Origin: Pseudoips prasinana
Lineage: Eukaryota; Arthropoda; Insecta; Lepidoptera; Nolidae
NCBI GenBank assembly: GCA_951640165.1
Contig: OX621243.1
Location: 5,518,001 to 5,582,000, forward strand
Length of the DNA: 64,000 bases
Direction: 5' to 3'
Shown: positions 57,101 to 63,715 of the stretch, piece after piece
Position numbering within the stretch: the stretch's first letter is position 1
How the letters are laid out: every line of letters starts with the position of its first letter
Notes under the pieces: model-generated
Seen by the model: the letters and a program-made list of their open reading frames with translations, nothing else
The model's database searches: none
Told to the model about the DNA's origin: nothing
Translations under genes and position numbers: made by a program

Positions 57101-58543
57101 CCAGTTCCCTTCCTAGCAATTCCTAGGTTTTGACTGATATAAAAATATTTATCATTGCAATGGCATTTCTTTTATTTTTTTTTTTTAATAGAAGACAAAG
57201 TACTTAGGATATAAATCCACATGTGTAGGACTATAACTGTTTCATTCAATTTCAACCATAAAATAATAATATTCAAGGTTACACATGCATGCCCATCTAT
57301 CAGATTATAAAACTGTCAGGGAATGTGTAATATAGATAAATAAAATGAATAAAACCTCTTCTAAGGTCATATTGATGATTCTATGCAGTAGTATAACTAT
57401 ATTATATTGTCACTGACTCCCCACAGCTTTACCATTTTAGATAAAATTCTTTCTGTATGATCCTATACAAAATTTGTTTAAATCACTTCTATTGAACAAG
57501 GTTGATATAACTATATTGTTGCTCTCAGCAGATATCTGTGTTAAAATTAGTACAAATAATCTGAGAGGGTTACAGTTTGCTAAGTGACTAAATAATATAC
57601 CCAAACCACAAATAACAAGAGGAGGAAATTTAACCACAGACAACTATTACTGACCCATAAACTTGTAATAAACAGTTGATAATATGTGAGTGTGTGCACA
57701 ACAACTTGTTTGTGTAATAGTATCAACATTCATCAAAGTTGAATTTATCATTAATTAAAATGTTCAGATCATAAAGTTCATAATTGCAACACAATGTCTA
57801 TGTCAATACAAAGTGTAAGGAATGCACTGATACCACAACAATACAAATAATCTAAGAATACCCAATGACCATAAATTGGAAAATTTGAAGCAATGGTTGT
57901 TTATTAATTAAGTATTGTTCTAATTTATTTTCTATCTAGCCTGCTATACAAGAGATGTTGGTACAGAATGTCACTATTCAACTTTAATGAAATCCATATC
58001 TTGCGCAAGATAGGCAGGTTAGTTGTAACTTGTAAGATCTACAGCTCTTTGGTCTACAACAATATAATGTGTTTGACTAGCTAACAATTGGAATGCTGGC
58101 AGTGATTAAACAAAGTCACTACATAGTCTCAAAGATGCACTAATGCCATATAACTTATTTATGAGAGCAAAAAACAAATGTAAACAATCATTCAGTTTCA
58201 ATAATCTTTCATTTATTTCATTATTTATTTGAACTGGGTAGTATTACGTTCTCATTAAATCTGCACACTGTATGAATAAAATATGAATTACGTATGAAAC
58301 CCGCCAGGCCTACTTTAATTCTATGATAACAATGAATAGAACACTCATAGTGAACAGTCAATTACGAATGACGCAATAACAACTCCAACCCGCAAAAGAA
58401 ACAACTTGTTTACAAAATACATCTATTCTTCCTTTACGAGCAAAGGTCAAAATATACAAAAGACAAAGAATAAATAAACATAGCAACTCCGGACTCACTT
58501 TACATTGCTCGGGAAGATCTTCCACAGAACTTGAACGCGACAT
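38927..58543 (-). CDS. TBC1D15: TBC1D15/17-type Rab GTPase-activating protein, ten exons
   Basis: This protein speeds GTP hydrolysis on Rab proteins; in mammals TBC1D15 acts on Rab7 at mitochondria-lysosome contacts through Fis1. Exons on the minus strand are 58499-58543, 53248-53464, 51576-52073, 49550-49721, 48414-48510, 47265-47428, 44159-44411, 43363-43550, 39961-40087 and 38927-39193. Every junction has GT/AG and compatible phase, and the total of 2,028 nt gives 675 residues plus stop, close to the vertebrate length. Residues about 15-255 form the N-terminal Rab-binding region (QDGVLLKAC, then QHGNAEIFVAFLK, ETTMEAFSKLTDI). The TBC domain spans about 340-560, with the arginine finger R415 in VEKDVNRTDR, the glutamine finger Q452 in GYVQGMSD, then FRWLLVWFKREF and LWEVLWTGLPC. 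The tail HVNDLSMCLDV onward is typical of TBC1D15. Introns are loaded with transposable elements. TBC1D17 is a vertebrate paralogue and cannot be told apart here. Confidence 0.92.
39311..39533 (-). repeat. tRNA-derived SINE in TBC1D15 intron 9
   Basis: It shares CCATCTGATCCCAAATTAAG and ATCTGTCCTGGGTAGGAATC with the SINE at 5448-5706. An ATT-type tail is at the low end; the tRNA head is partly lost. Confidence 0.6.
39665..39815 (-). repeat. SINE fragment in TBC1D15 intron 9
   Basis: GGTACTTTACAAACATATAA and CAGACTCAGAACAACCATTT match the SINE at 8985-9187; the head is degraded. Confidence 0.5.
39841..39906. repeat. Perfect 30-base palindrome
   Basis: The arm ACCGGTTGTAGTAAAAAAAG onward is repeated exactly inverted after a 6-base spacer GTATAT. 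A third, direct partial copy of the arm lies just before it at 39818-39840. Confidence 0.9.
39961..40087 (-). CDS. TBC1D15: TBC1D15 exon 9
   Basis: Residues 545-587: LWEVLWTGLPCSNFHLL to DYGFTEILK, the end of the TBC domain. Acceptor TTTTCAG and donor GTGAGT. Confidence 0.92.
40545..40582. repeat. Short palindrome
   Basis: 15-base perfect arms (ACAGTTTTCAAATAA) around an 8-base spacer. Confidence 0.8.
40665..41057. mobile_element. PIF/Harbinger-type MITE in TBC1D15 intron 8
   Basis: A 393 bp element is flanked by TTA duplications (40662-40664 and 41058-41060). The inverted ends read GCGCAAACGGGCCACCGACC then ACAGCCAC. Three-base TTA targets and GC-rich ends are hallmarks of PIF/Harbinger. 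The interior has no intact gene; the open frame across it is produced by the GC-rich ends. Confidence 0.75.
41277..41509. mobile_element. Foldback MITE, target of a LINE insertion
   Basis: Arms of about 65 bases (GGGGCTCTACCGG, then AATGGCGTTCAAATAAA) face each other. The right end was later hit by a LINE: its last 14 bases (CCGGTAGAGCCCCT) are duplicated at 43144-43157. Confidence 0.78.
41511..43143 (-). mobile_element. 5'-truncated LINE with 14-base target duplication
   Basis: The insertion is bounded by CCGGTAGAGCCCCT at 41497-41510 and at 43144-43157. The 3' end, on the minus strand, is AAGAAGAAGA, a short microsatellite tail rather than poly(A). The 5' end stops inside the reverse transcriptase ORF, as expected when target-primed reverse transcription aborts. 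Confidence 0.88.
41542..43140 (-). CDS. LINE reverse transcriptase, C-terminal part, catalytic Asp lost
   Basis: 532 codons remain open; the first Met is internal and the true start was lost on insertion. The order is RKNYRPISLL at about 34-42, AGFRP at about 70, motif A FVGLSAAYDTV at 103-113, GLPQGSVLAP at 161-170, YADD at 191-194, and a C-terminal zinc-knuckle-like CICGASVQSMAHLTSC. Motif A normally has aspartate where this copy has G105 (codon GGT at 42826-42828), so one of the metal-binding residues is missing and the enzyme should be inactive. The apurinic endonuclease domain is absent. It is jockey/CR1-like by motif spacing; the exact clade is not claimed. It lies in TBC1D15 intron 8, on the gene's own strand. 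Confidence 0.88.
   Translation of the reverse strand: MFNTCLETSQIPRIWRKSKVIAIPKPGKPVQDRKNYRPISLLCHTYKLFERLLLTRLTSFVDPRLIPEQAGFRPIKSCSNQVLKLTQHFEDGFERGKVTGAVFVGLSAAYDTVNLRRLLWKVETLTADFKFVNILRELLHNRRFRVHLLSEKSRWRGQKIGLPQGSVLAPLLFNIYTNDQPSSPNTSRFLYADDLALTSQATSFDKVEANLTAALSDLSRYYGENSLKPNPSKTVSCAFHLRNAQAGCELKIAWEGVPITHNCSPKYLGVTLDRSLTYKRNCEELKRKVHARNNLLHRLVTTKWGATPQVLRTSGLALAFSAGEYACSVWARSTHARLVDTALNESCRIITGCLKPTPVNMLYPLAGIAPPDVRRTVASSLERAKMDGDPRHPLYGHRLPPQRLKSRNSFAKCTTPLTTDPSTARCSIWRAQKGFMDQLVTLSESLPPGYQLPWPIWKSLNRLRTQVGRSKENMSRWGLSDNPKMDCICGASVQSMAHLTSCPACPATCSWHDLKNATSRAITVATFWATKI
43363..43550 (-). CDS. TBC1D15: TBC1D15 exon 8
   Basis: Residues 483-544: ASNFDMDQAGMKHQLLQLQQ to WFKREFSHRDIM, including the conserved YFCFRWLLVWFKREF. 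Acceptor CCATAG and donor GTGATG (non-consensus after position 4 but in phase). Confidence 0.9.
43756..43838. repeat. Palindrome in TBC1D15 intron 7
   Basis: Arms of about 38 bases (AACTATAAAAATAATATGAA and on) have one indel and one mismatch, around CGACTT. Confidence 0.82.
44159..44411 (-). CDS. TBC1D15: TBC1D15 exon 7 (catalytic)
   Basis: Residues 398-482, carrying both catalytic fingers: R415 (VEKDVNRTDR) and Q452 (GYVQGMSDILAP). Acceptor TTTTACAG and donor GTAAGT. Reading on past the donor adds only V-S-stop. Confidence 0.95.
44515..44745 (-). repeat. tRNA-derived SINE next to TBC1D15 exon 7
   Basis: CATCTGATCCCAAACTAAGC, then CTGTCCTGGGTGGGAATCGA, with ATCCACGACCTCCAGC and an AACCACGCCAACAGG head. 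Box B on the minus strand is GGATTCGATTCCCACC. It lies about 100 bases from exon 7. Confidence 0.65.
44844..45109 (+). mobile_element. Helitron lacking its 3' end
   Basis: It begins TCTATACATATAATAAAATC like 28081-28372 and runs to CTACGGGGTAGGAGCTGTGA, where a different Helitron starts (ATCCTACTAATATTATAAAG). Confidence 0.6.
45110..45838. mobile_element. Composite Helitron block with inverted ends
   Basis: A Helitron 5' end (CCTACTAATATTATAAAGGC) opens the block at 45112 in plus orientation. A second one closes it at about 45838 in minus orientation (GCCTTTATAATATTAGTGTG); that copy's body spans about 45670-45838. Between them lie four palindromes and the remains of the repeat family seen at 7740-7990. 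Confidence 0.6.
45269..45484. repeat. Four consecutive palindromes
   Basis: 45269-45316: 22-base perfect arms, spacer GATA. 45325-45410: 41-base perfect arms, spacer GATA. 45422-45449: 11-base arms, spacer TCTTCG. 45449-45484: 16-base arms, spacer GTCG. The right arm of the second palindrome and the sequence after it follow the interspersed repeat of 7740-7990. Its left arm is thus an inverted copy added to that repeat. Confidence 0.9.
46439..46539. repeat. Perfect 48-base palindrome
   Basis: The arms AAAGTTACAACCCTACAGCT and on are perfectly inverted around a 5-base spacer CTAGT. Confidence 0.92.
46793..46961 (+). mobile_element. Non-autonomous Helitron
   Basis: It starts TCACACTAATACTATAAAGG, contains GGCTGGAGCGATTTTAATAA, and ends CGCGGGTAAAACCGCG then GGGCACAGCTAG. 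Complete at both ends. Confidence 0.72.
47265..47428 (-). CDS. TBC1D15: TBC1D15 exon 6
   Basis: Residues 344-397: GVAHSIRHSVWKYLLDYYPW to KLQWRSMTERQEA, the start of the TBC domain. Acceptor TTTCTCTAG and donor GTGAGT. Confidence 0.92.
47494..47611 (+). repeat. Direct repeat, copy 1 (TBC1D15 intron 5)
   Basis: About 118 bases including TTATCGATACTGACTGACTG, ACACAATGGCGTAGTATG and TGACGCGCCGGACAGCTACG. The second copy is at 48563-48684 with few differences. Class unknown. Confidence 0.8.
47620..48212 (+). mobile_element. Harbinger-like deletion derivative in TBC1D15 intron 5
   Basis: The ends are inverted repeats of about 90 bases (ACCTGCGTTGGAAAC, GCCGCTGTGCCAGCGCCCTG and on). In the middle, at 47964-48047, the plus strand encodes MVDWDLVLIVLMEKNRNLE and, after a frame change, LRQIRRFW. 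From memory this resembles the first residues of PIF/Harbinger transposases; the rest of the gene is absent. Exact ends and target duplication are unclear (TA or TWA). Confidence 0.55.
48414..48510 (-). CDS. TBC1D15: TBC1D15 exon 5
   Basis: Residues 311-343: GTPLSTEKWDGLQDTEGR to KQLIFRG, the lead-in to the TBC domain. Acceptor TTGACAG and donor GTAAGT. It is bracketed by two direct repeats (47494-47611 and 48563-48684). Confidence 0.9.
48563..48684 (+). repeat. Direct repeat, copy 2 (TBC1D15 intron 4)
   Basis: The partner of 47494-47611. The pair encloses the Harbinger-like element and exon 5. Confidence 0.8.
49126..49362 (+). mobile_element. MITE with GAAGTTATACTTC ends, copy C
   Basis: GAAGTTATACTTCTTTTGGC at the left, AAGAAGTATAACTTC at the right, then TAACGCGT. 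The internal unit is present twice. It lies in TBC1D15 intron 4. Confidence 0.65.
49379..49424. repeat. Palindrome, 15-base arms
   Basis: GGTTGTCAGCTATTT and its exact complement around a 16-base spacer, immediately after MITE copy C. Confidence 0.82.
49550..49721 (-). CDS. TBC1D15: TBC1D15 exon 4
   Basis: Residues 254-310: YYGNEGMNGKRDVSEE to PTLPPRPSIP, a linker rich in charged and proline residues. Acceptor TTCCAG and donor GTATGT; phases 1 in and 2 out. Confidence 0.88.
49986..50052. repeat. Palindrome, 27-base arms
   Basis: CAGCACTTCGTTCAACGTTG and on, with one mismatch, around a 13-base spacer GCGGGTCTCGAAT. Confidence 0.85.
50315..50560 (+). repeat. tRNA-like SINE, diverged copy
   Basis: CTAAATTTGATCTGCCAG, then TTCGTAGCTTAAGGCAGAG and CCCCGGATTGGTAAAGGGTC follow the copies at 51090-51200 and 55370-55480. 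The box B region is deleted (CCTGCCGGCTC). Confidence 0.5.
51037..51213 (+). repeat. tRNA-like SINE inside a 46-base stem
   Basis: A tRNA-like core (TAACGCAGAGCGCCTACCCC, then GTGCAGGTTCGAGACCCGCC) lies between inverted arms TCTCAAAAATGGGAAATCAT and on, which differ at one base. Because the same core recurs at 50315 and 55370, it is a SINE head rather than a tRNA gene. Confidence 0.65.
51576..52073 (-). CDS. TBC1D15: TBC1D15 exon 3
   Basis: Residues 88-253, the bulk of the N-terminal Rab-binding region (IPLDELKTFRVTRNNQQ, FYFQHGNAEIFVAFL, RSFAELDIF, RPYETTMEAFSKLTDI). Donor GTAAGA is clear. The acceptor is placed at ATGAG|ATGAAG because it restores phase (G|AT); its pyrimidine tract is weak, so the left border is less certain. 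Confidence 0.82.
52865..53130. repeat. Interspersed repeat with a small palindrome
   Basis: A 12-base perfect palindrome (CCTCCCAACTAG) sits at 52865-52893. From about 52960 the sequence (GGACAACCCCATACCATCTT then GTGGGTGTCGTAAAAAGTCA) resembles a common LINE-derived dispersed block. It ends near 53130 with GGTGATGATGAAG. Confidence 0.4.
53248..53464 (-). CDS. TBC1D15: TBC1D15 exon 2
   Basis: Residues 16-87: DLFTQDGVLLKACLGRP, then CIEWRPNDL and WAVVNTIGI. Acceptor TTATTCCAG and donor GTAGTT. Ends one base into a codon. Confidence 0.88.
53470..54330. other. TBC1D15 intron 1, unrecognised part
   Basis: No exon or repeat family is recognised. Small frames here have no family signature. A 12-base inverted pair (AGTTTTCTACCA) lies at 54340-54389. 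Confidence 0.4.
54623..54719 (-). mobile_element. Short Helitron, minus strand
   Basis: CTAGCTGTGCCCCGCGGTTT is the reversed 3' end and TTTATAATATTAGTAGGA the reversed 5' end; the middle is deleted. Confidence 0.65.
54825..54980 (-). mobile_element. Helitron 5' part, minus strand
   Basis: TTTATAAATTGTAGCCTAGG to CGTTTATAATATTAGTGGGA. The 3' hairpin is missing. Confidence 0.55.
55370..55490 (+). repeat. tRNA-like SINE head
   Basis: CTGCCGGCATGTATCGTTCG, TAGCTTAACGCAGAGCGCCT and GTGCAGGTTCGAGCCCCGCC give box A and box B with tRNA-like spacing. It ends at ATTTCCCATTTTTGAGA. Confidence 0.6.
55491..55814. mobile_element. Foldback MITE, about 145-base arms
   Basis: The ends AGCGCCGCCAATCG and its complement start arms that pair almost throughout, with about 10 differences, leaving a loop of roughly 20 bases near 55645-55665. 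No coding sequence. Confidence 0.82.
55815..56384. other. TBC1D15 intron 1, AT-rich with possible LINE tail
   Basis: A T-rich run near 55860-55930 and GAATAAACTTTTATTTATTT near 56042 resemble a retroelement 3' end. No exon is seen. Confidence 0.3.
56385..56655 (+). repeat. tRNA-derived SINE, full length
   Basis: The head ACCGTAGCCTAAATTGGTAG is followed by TGGGTTTGAATCCCAG as box B, the body GATGAGCACGAATACTTG and an ATTATTATTATTATTATT tail. It is the plus-strand counterpart of 15296-15555. A further tail-like GATTGATTGAT at 56719-56731 suggests a neighbouring LINE end. Confidence 0.72.
56740..58498. other. TBC1D15 intron 1, unrecognised part
   Basis: AT-rich, with no supported exon or repeat. 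The frame at 56864-57133 has no family signature. Confidence 0.4.
58499..58543 (-). CDS. TBC1D15: TBC1D15 exon 1
   Basis: Residues 1-15, MSRSSSVEDLPEQCK, then GTGAGT. Phase 0 into exon 2 (DLFTQDG). The start is chosen because it is the first ATG and joins the conserved QDGVLLK block. Confidence 0.8.
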
Positions 58544-60215
58544 ATTGGAAACACAGCATACGCGATTACCGATAAAACAGCTGGAATCGTATCAAAATAC
58601 GTGCAATATTAGATTTACGCCATATTTTTCAAGGATTTCTTGTAGAAATTAAATAATAAAAACACTAGCTCGACTCAATTCGACTTGAAGTATTGCCAGC
58701 GGGGTTTCATTATTCCCCGGATTTATGGCTAAATTTCTCAATAAAGCTTTGCTTTTATTTGTTATAATTAGAGTTGTTTTGTATAAAATACAAAATTATA
58801 TTTTAAAGAAAGCATTGTATACTTTCAACAAATAATAATTTAAATAAGATTAATAAGTCAGATATTTATATGAAATTAAACGTAAGTAGTTCTATTATAA
58901 TATGTAAACAGAATTGTTTAAGTACATATAATAAGTGTTGATCCTGTAATTTAATGTGTAAAATAAAATATTGAGTTTTATACAATTTTAAAACTATATA
59001 ATCTCTGTTTTGTTCTATCTATTTTATGAGGTGGGTAGGCACAAAGAAATTTATTATTAGAGTTAAACCGGTGTGTATTACTATGGTCTCACTCCTTAAT
59101 TCTATTACCAGCTCCGATGCGGTAAAACTGACCCGAAAGAATAATGTCTATACTTTTAACGTAGACCAATCGATACGATCAAGTGAAACATACACGAAAG
59201 GGCATGTAAGTTATGGTCCGGACTATTTACGTAGAATGTATATACAACGTGTAACAGAAAGAGTGAACGTAACTTAAGGGGCATATACGGTCTCCTTAAG
59301 CCTACCTATACAAAAATCTCATACCGAAATACCATCATTTTAATCTTGATCGTAAAATAATATACCATTCAATATATCGACAAGTATTTTTATCGATATA
59401 ATGAACATCCGTACTAACACAGTACAGCTGATTCTGATTTACGCTAGAAATTGTTTGACATACCTCTGTGTTTCTATGCACGCCTGGTAGTTTGATTCCG
59501 ATTGCACTCACTACACATATTTTGTTTTATTTTCGAGTTATGTTTTTATTTATAGCACTGCTGAATAGCTATTGGATACTTTACATCGTATAAGTACGTG
59601 ATACACAAACACATTACGAGAATCTTTTTATAGTTTAACTTCTAGTTGAAGTTGTTTTCAGTACTGATGGAAGAATTTCATTATTTCACGTTCACTAAAA
59701 TCTGCACCGACACTGAAAGCTTAACTCTAAGACTTGCCAACTAACACGAGTCACTCTCATGTACAACATATTCATAGAATCGTAAAGCTTTCATGTTTCT
59801 TAGTTATAAAGAGGCGTGGCCTCCACCGCGACACTGTACCCTTCACGACATAGGTTCCTAATTAAACAGCCTTAAATTCTGCGACCTATGAATCCTCATC
59901 ATCACAAAGTGCACGTCTGAGGCTATTCTTTCATAGATGAATGCACGAAATTTTCAAAATTATTACGATCACTAAACGACATAGTTAAGGATTTCGCGGA
60001 ACACTTTACTCATTACTAAACGACATTTTAGACGATTTAGTAACTAAACACGACCTAAATAGACAGCAGTTTACGAACAACTGATGATTTTAATATTTTT
60101 AAATAAATACACAATATTTGATGAATTTGGCGGCTTTCTTCGAACGCGGCCCCTTTGGCGGCGTCTTTGAGTCCACTCAAAAGAGCCGCCTAGGTATCTA
60201 CGACGCGCGCGGCTC
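58544..60215. other. Intergenic DNA upstream of TBC1D15
   Basis: The low end must hold the 5' UTR and promoter of TBC1D15. A block at 59246-59284 (GTGTAACAGAAAGAGTGAAC then GTAACTTAAGGGG) is mirrored at 61565-61610, perhaps the ends of an old element disrupted by later insertions. The open frame at 59026-59277 overlaps that block and is not called. Confidence 0.35.
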
Positions 60216-60400
60216 GATTTCATGAATATTTTAAGATATTTAACCGTTTATTATTTACCTACATCAACTCTTTGATTTTGCCGCCATATTAGTGTAACTT
60301 TGGATATAATCAGGACGGAATTTGAAATATCCCCTACTGTTCATATGAGCCTAGTACATTATTCATATTTTTTTATTTGTATGTATTGTATGAATGATTA
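60216..60400 (+). repeat. Segmental direct repeat, copy 1
   Basis: TTTCATGAATATTTTAAGAT through ATTTACCTAC, AATCAGGACGGAATTTG and TGAGCCTAGTACATTATTCA recurs at 60845-61000 with scattered differences. Confidence 0.65.
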
Positions 60401-60439
60401 ATATGTCGTTACACCTAAACCACCTAACCTTTAAAATTT

Positions 60440-60800
60440 AGAGTGATACACTCTAAATTTTAAAGGTGAAATTGAAAGTGCCCCTGCACTTTCTATTCCA
60501 TCACTCTCATGATCCGATGGGACGACTAGCGATACGACCGGAAAGAGGTCAGGCACAGGAACGACGGCTTAACGTGCTCTCCGAGGCATGGGGGTGTAAT
60601 ATCGTCAACTCCCAGACTTCGGGCTGATACTGAGAAATTTATATTTACGGAAAAATCCCATAATCACTTTTTGGCCCGACTCGGGAATTGAAACCAGGAC
60701 TTCATTATTCCCATAATCACTTTTTGGCCCGACCCGGGATTTGAACCTAGGACTTTATTATCTGCAGTTGAACACGCTACCGCTAGACCAATGAGTTATA
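60440..60800 (-). repeat. tRNA-derived SINE, best copy
   Basis: From the high end on the minus strand it reads TCATTGGTCTAGCGGTAGCG (box A), then GGTTCAAATCCCGGGTCGGG (box B). It continues with AAATTTCTCAGTATCAGCCC and CCCCCATGCCTCGGAGAGC, to TCATGAGAGTGATGGAATAG. The box B segment is duplicated in tandem (60660-60690 and 60715-60745). Confidence 0.72.
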
Positions 60801-60844
60801 CATGAACACATTCAAATGGCGCGGCGCGCGCGCGCGGGGCCCGC

Positions 60845-61005
60845 TTTGATGAATATTAAAAAATATTTAACCATTTATTATTTACCTACATACCTTTGTA
60901 TTCGCCGCCGTATTAGAGTTCCTTGCGACAAAATCAGGACGTAATTCGAAATGTCCCCTAATGTTCATATGAGCCTAGTACATTATTCATATTTTTTCGT
61001 AATTT
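60845..61005 (+). repeat. Segmental direct repeat, copy 2
   Basis: Partner of 60216-60400; the pair encloses the SINE at 60440-60800. Confidence 0.65.
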
Positions 61006-61790
61006 ATCAGTAGTCGTACCGCGTGTGTTTATCTGGTTAGTTTGTATTAAAAATTAAGTACCTATTCGTTTCCGGCCAGATTAAATTCACATACTGAAAG
61101 AAAAATTTAATATTCTTACTATTTAACACACAAAAAATATCTGTAGTCAATTAAATTATTTATTTCTCCTAGATCCAACATCTTGCGGAATATCAATATA
61201 AATTAAGTGATTTTTCCTAGTTATCAAATTTGTATGAATGATTAAAATGCCGTTACAGGGAACCTTTAAAAATTAGAGCAAAAATTCAGTTAAACATTTG
61301 ATTGAATATTAAAATAAACACGTGTAATAAATTATGTGACTGTACAGAACCACACTTTTTATTTACAGTCTAAGTAGTAGGTACCCAAAGAGTTCGCGGT
61401 AAGGTTCATTACCCTTGCGGCTGAGTTTTTAGTGTTGTTCATAATGTCGGTAATCTTACTTGTTGATTTAGGTTGTCGATAGAAAAATAAATTACTAGTT
61501 GAATAAAAAATGATTATTTCTGTTTGAAGTTTCGTCCGTAGGTAGCCGTCCTGATACCCTATAACCCCCTTAAGTTACGTTCACACTTTCTGTTACACGT
61601 TGTATAATATTTGATAAATCGGATTTCTTGGTTAAAAAGCTTATTTACTTTGAAACATACATTTAAGTGTGTCAATCGAATTAATCACTGGCATAGTGAT
61701 GTTTATTACTAAATAGTTATAATACCGTGTTAAAATAAAAACGACTTATTTTATGCCAGTTATCAATATTAATAAACATGAGAAATAATA
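61006..61790. other. Intergenic DNA
   Basis: No gene is recognised. The mirrored block at 61565-61610 is noted above. Confidence 0.35.
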
Positions 61791-63013
61791 TTAGGTTGGG
61801 GAAAAAGTCTTTTCGCATTATAATAAGTATGAACTTGTCATAAAATCTCTTTGGCTATACTATTTGTATCTGGCCGATTTTGGTATCATTAAAAAAACGT
61901 AATTTCAAATTCAAATTAGGAAAATGTGTGATTTTTATTTGTTTTTTGTACTGTCAAGATGAGTGAATCTAATGAAGAAATTCGATAAATTTTACAACAA
62001 AAAAGGTAAAAATTCAATGCAAGCCGCGAACAAAATTTGCGATGTTTATGGACCTAGTGCAGTATCTGTGAGAGTAGTACAAATTTGATTTAAGCGTTTT
62101 CAATTTGGAAATTTTGATGTCAAAGATGCACGTCACTCTGGTTACCCTATTACGGATAAAATGGATACCATTTTTGAAAAAGTGGAGCAAGATCAGCATA
62201 TCAGTAGGTAGATACTACGCCGCTGAAGAACTGGGAATTGACTACAAAACAGTTTTGGCGCATTTGATAAAAACTGAGTACACAAAAGAGCTTGCTATTT
62301 GGGCACCTCGCGAGTTCACTGAAAGAAACCTAATAAACCGTGTACTCATTTGTGATTCTTTATTACGACGTAATGAAACCGAACCATTTATGAAGAAGCT
62401 GATAACTGGTGATGAAAATTGGACAAGAATGTGCCAAAATGATCGTCAAACGCCGGCTTCACAGACTGTGGCGAAACACGGGTTAACTCGCAACAAGGTG
62501 ATGCTGTGTGTGTGTGGTGGGATTGGTAGGGCATTATTCATTATGAGCTGTTACCACCAGGCAGCAACATCGATTCTGAACTCTAATACGAATAAATTTA
62601 AGCAAGAAGTTGAGTAAAAACGGCTGGAATTAATCAACAGAAGGAGTGTGGTTTTTGACACACTCACACATCTTTAGCCACTCAGCAAAAATTAAGAGAG
62701 TTTGACTGGGAGGTGTTAATGCAGCCGCCGTATAGTCCTGACTTTCAGATTTCCACCTGTTTCGGTCTCTTCAGAATTTTTTAATCAGTGACAGGTTAAC
62801 ATCACGAGAGGACTGCCAAAACCACTTGTCGCGGTATTTTAATCAGAAGTCCCAAAATTTCTATAGCATTGGGATCATGTCCCTACCAACAAGATGGTAA
62901 ATAGTTATCGAACAAAATGGTACCTACATACTTTACTTAAATGTAAATAAAATATATTAAATAATGTTTAGAATTTTCTTAAAAAGTGCGAAGAAACTTT
63001 TCCCCCAACCTAT
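61791..63013 (+). mobile_element. Degenerate mariner, second family
   Basis: The ends TTAGGTTGGGGAAAAAGTCT and AGTGCGAAG...CCCCCAACCTAT are inverted repeats of about 28 bases with several mismatches. TA flanks are at 61789-61790 and 63014-63015. The size of 1,223 bp is normal for mariner. It is a different family from the element at 12275-13556. Confidence 0.82.
61959..62900 (+). pseudogene. Mariner transposase pseudogene
   Basis: It starts MSESNEEIR then a stop, and continues through frameshifts. The best stretch is at 62195-62617: YYAAEELGIDYKTVLAHLIK, WAPREFTERNLINRVLICD, the first catalytic Asp in ITGDENW, then ASQTVAKHGLTRNKVMLCV. The second and third aspartates (HDN and SPDLAPSD motifs) are destroyed by stops and indels near 62640-62760; LTSREDC, part of the C-terminal end, is still readable near 62800. 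By its motif order it is closest to Hsmar1-like mariners, which is inference. Confidence 0.8.
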
Positions 63014-63390
63014 TATACCGCCATGTGACATACTGATATGTCAGTAAAACATTATGGTAACGTTCTGAAAACATTATAGTAATGAAAACATTATAGTTAC
63101 CTACTTTAATTTGTTCTACTAGTTTCAGAAAGCTTAATCAGCGATAAAGCGATATCTTTGTGTCACTATTATTTCTGTGTCTGGATCTAATTTATCTATA
63201 ATATTATTATAAAAATATGAATATAAGTATTTAAATCAGTTGCCTGGTTGCCATACAGGGTCTGTCTTAGTTATGAATTTGAATTTTTTATTATTATTAT
63301 TATTAACATGAAAATTAAATTCGCTAAGCTTAAAAATTTTATTTCACTTTGTTTGTGTTAAGAAAAAGTATAATTTTATTAAGTATTTTC

Positions 63391-63715
63391 GAAGTTATAC
63401 TTCTTTTGGCGCGATGGAGAAAAATGATGAGAGTGAATTTTTACGATGTGCGCGCACACCGACACCTAAATTTAACAGCATGAAGTTAGTTCTAGATGAG
63501 AGTGAATTTTTACGATGCGCGCGCACACTGACACCTAAATTTAACAGCATGAAGTTAGTTCTAGGTGGTATGAAAATTGATAACTATGTTCAAGTTGTAT
63601 ATTCTAGTATTTTCATTTAAATAAAATCTTTTTGATTAATTTTAATTTTTATCGTTAATCACTACTGCATTTTAATTATTTTTTTCCATACGCCAAAGAA
63701 GTATAACTTCTAACG
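63391..63715 (+). mobile_element. MITE with GAAGTTATACTTC ends, copy D, open small ORF
   Basis: The left end is GAAGTTATACTTCTTTTGGC and the right end is GAAGTATAACTTC at 63698-63710, with foreign AT-rich DNA between about 63605 and 63690. The small frame at 63414-63620 (MEKNDESEFLRCARTPTPKF and on) is open for 68 codons. It repeats DESEFLRCAR and KFNSMKLVL because the DNA unit is duplicated. Translation is not shown. Confidence 0.62.

Noticed and set aside
59026..59277. 83-codon frame on the plus strand
   Set aside because: Its 3' part coincides with a block mirrored at 61565-61610, so it is probably repeat-derived; no family motif.
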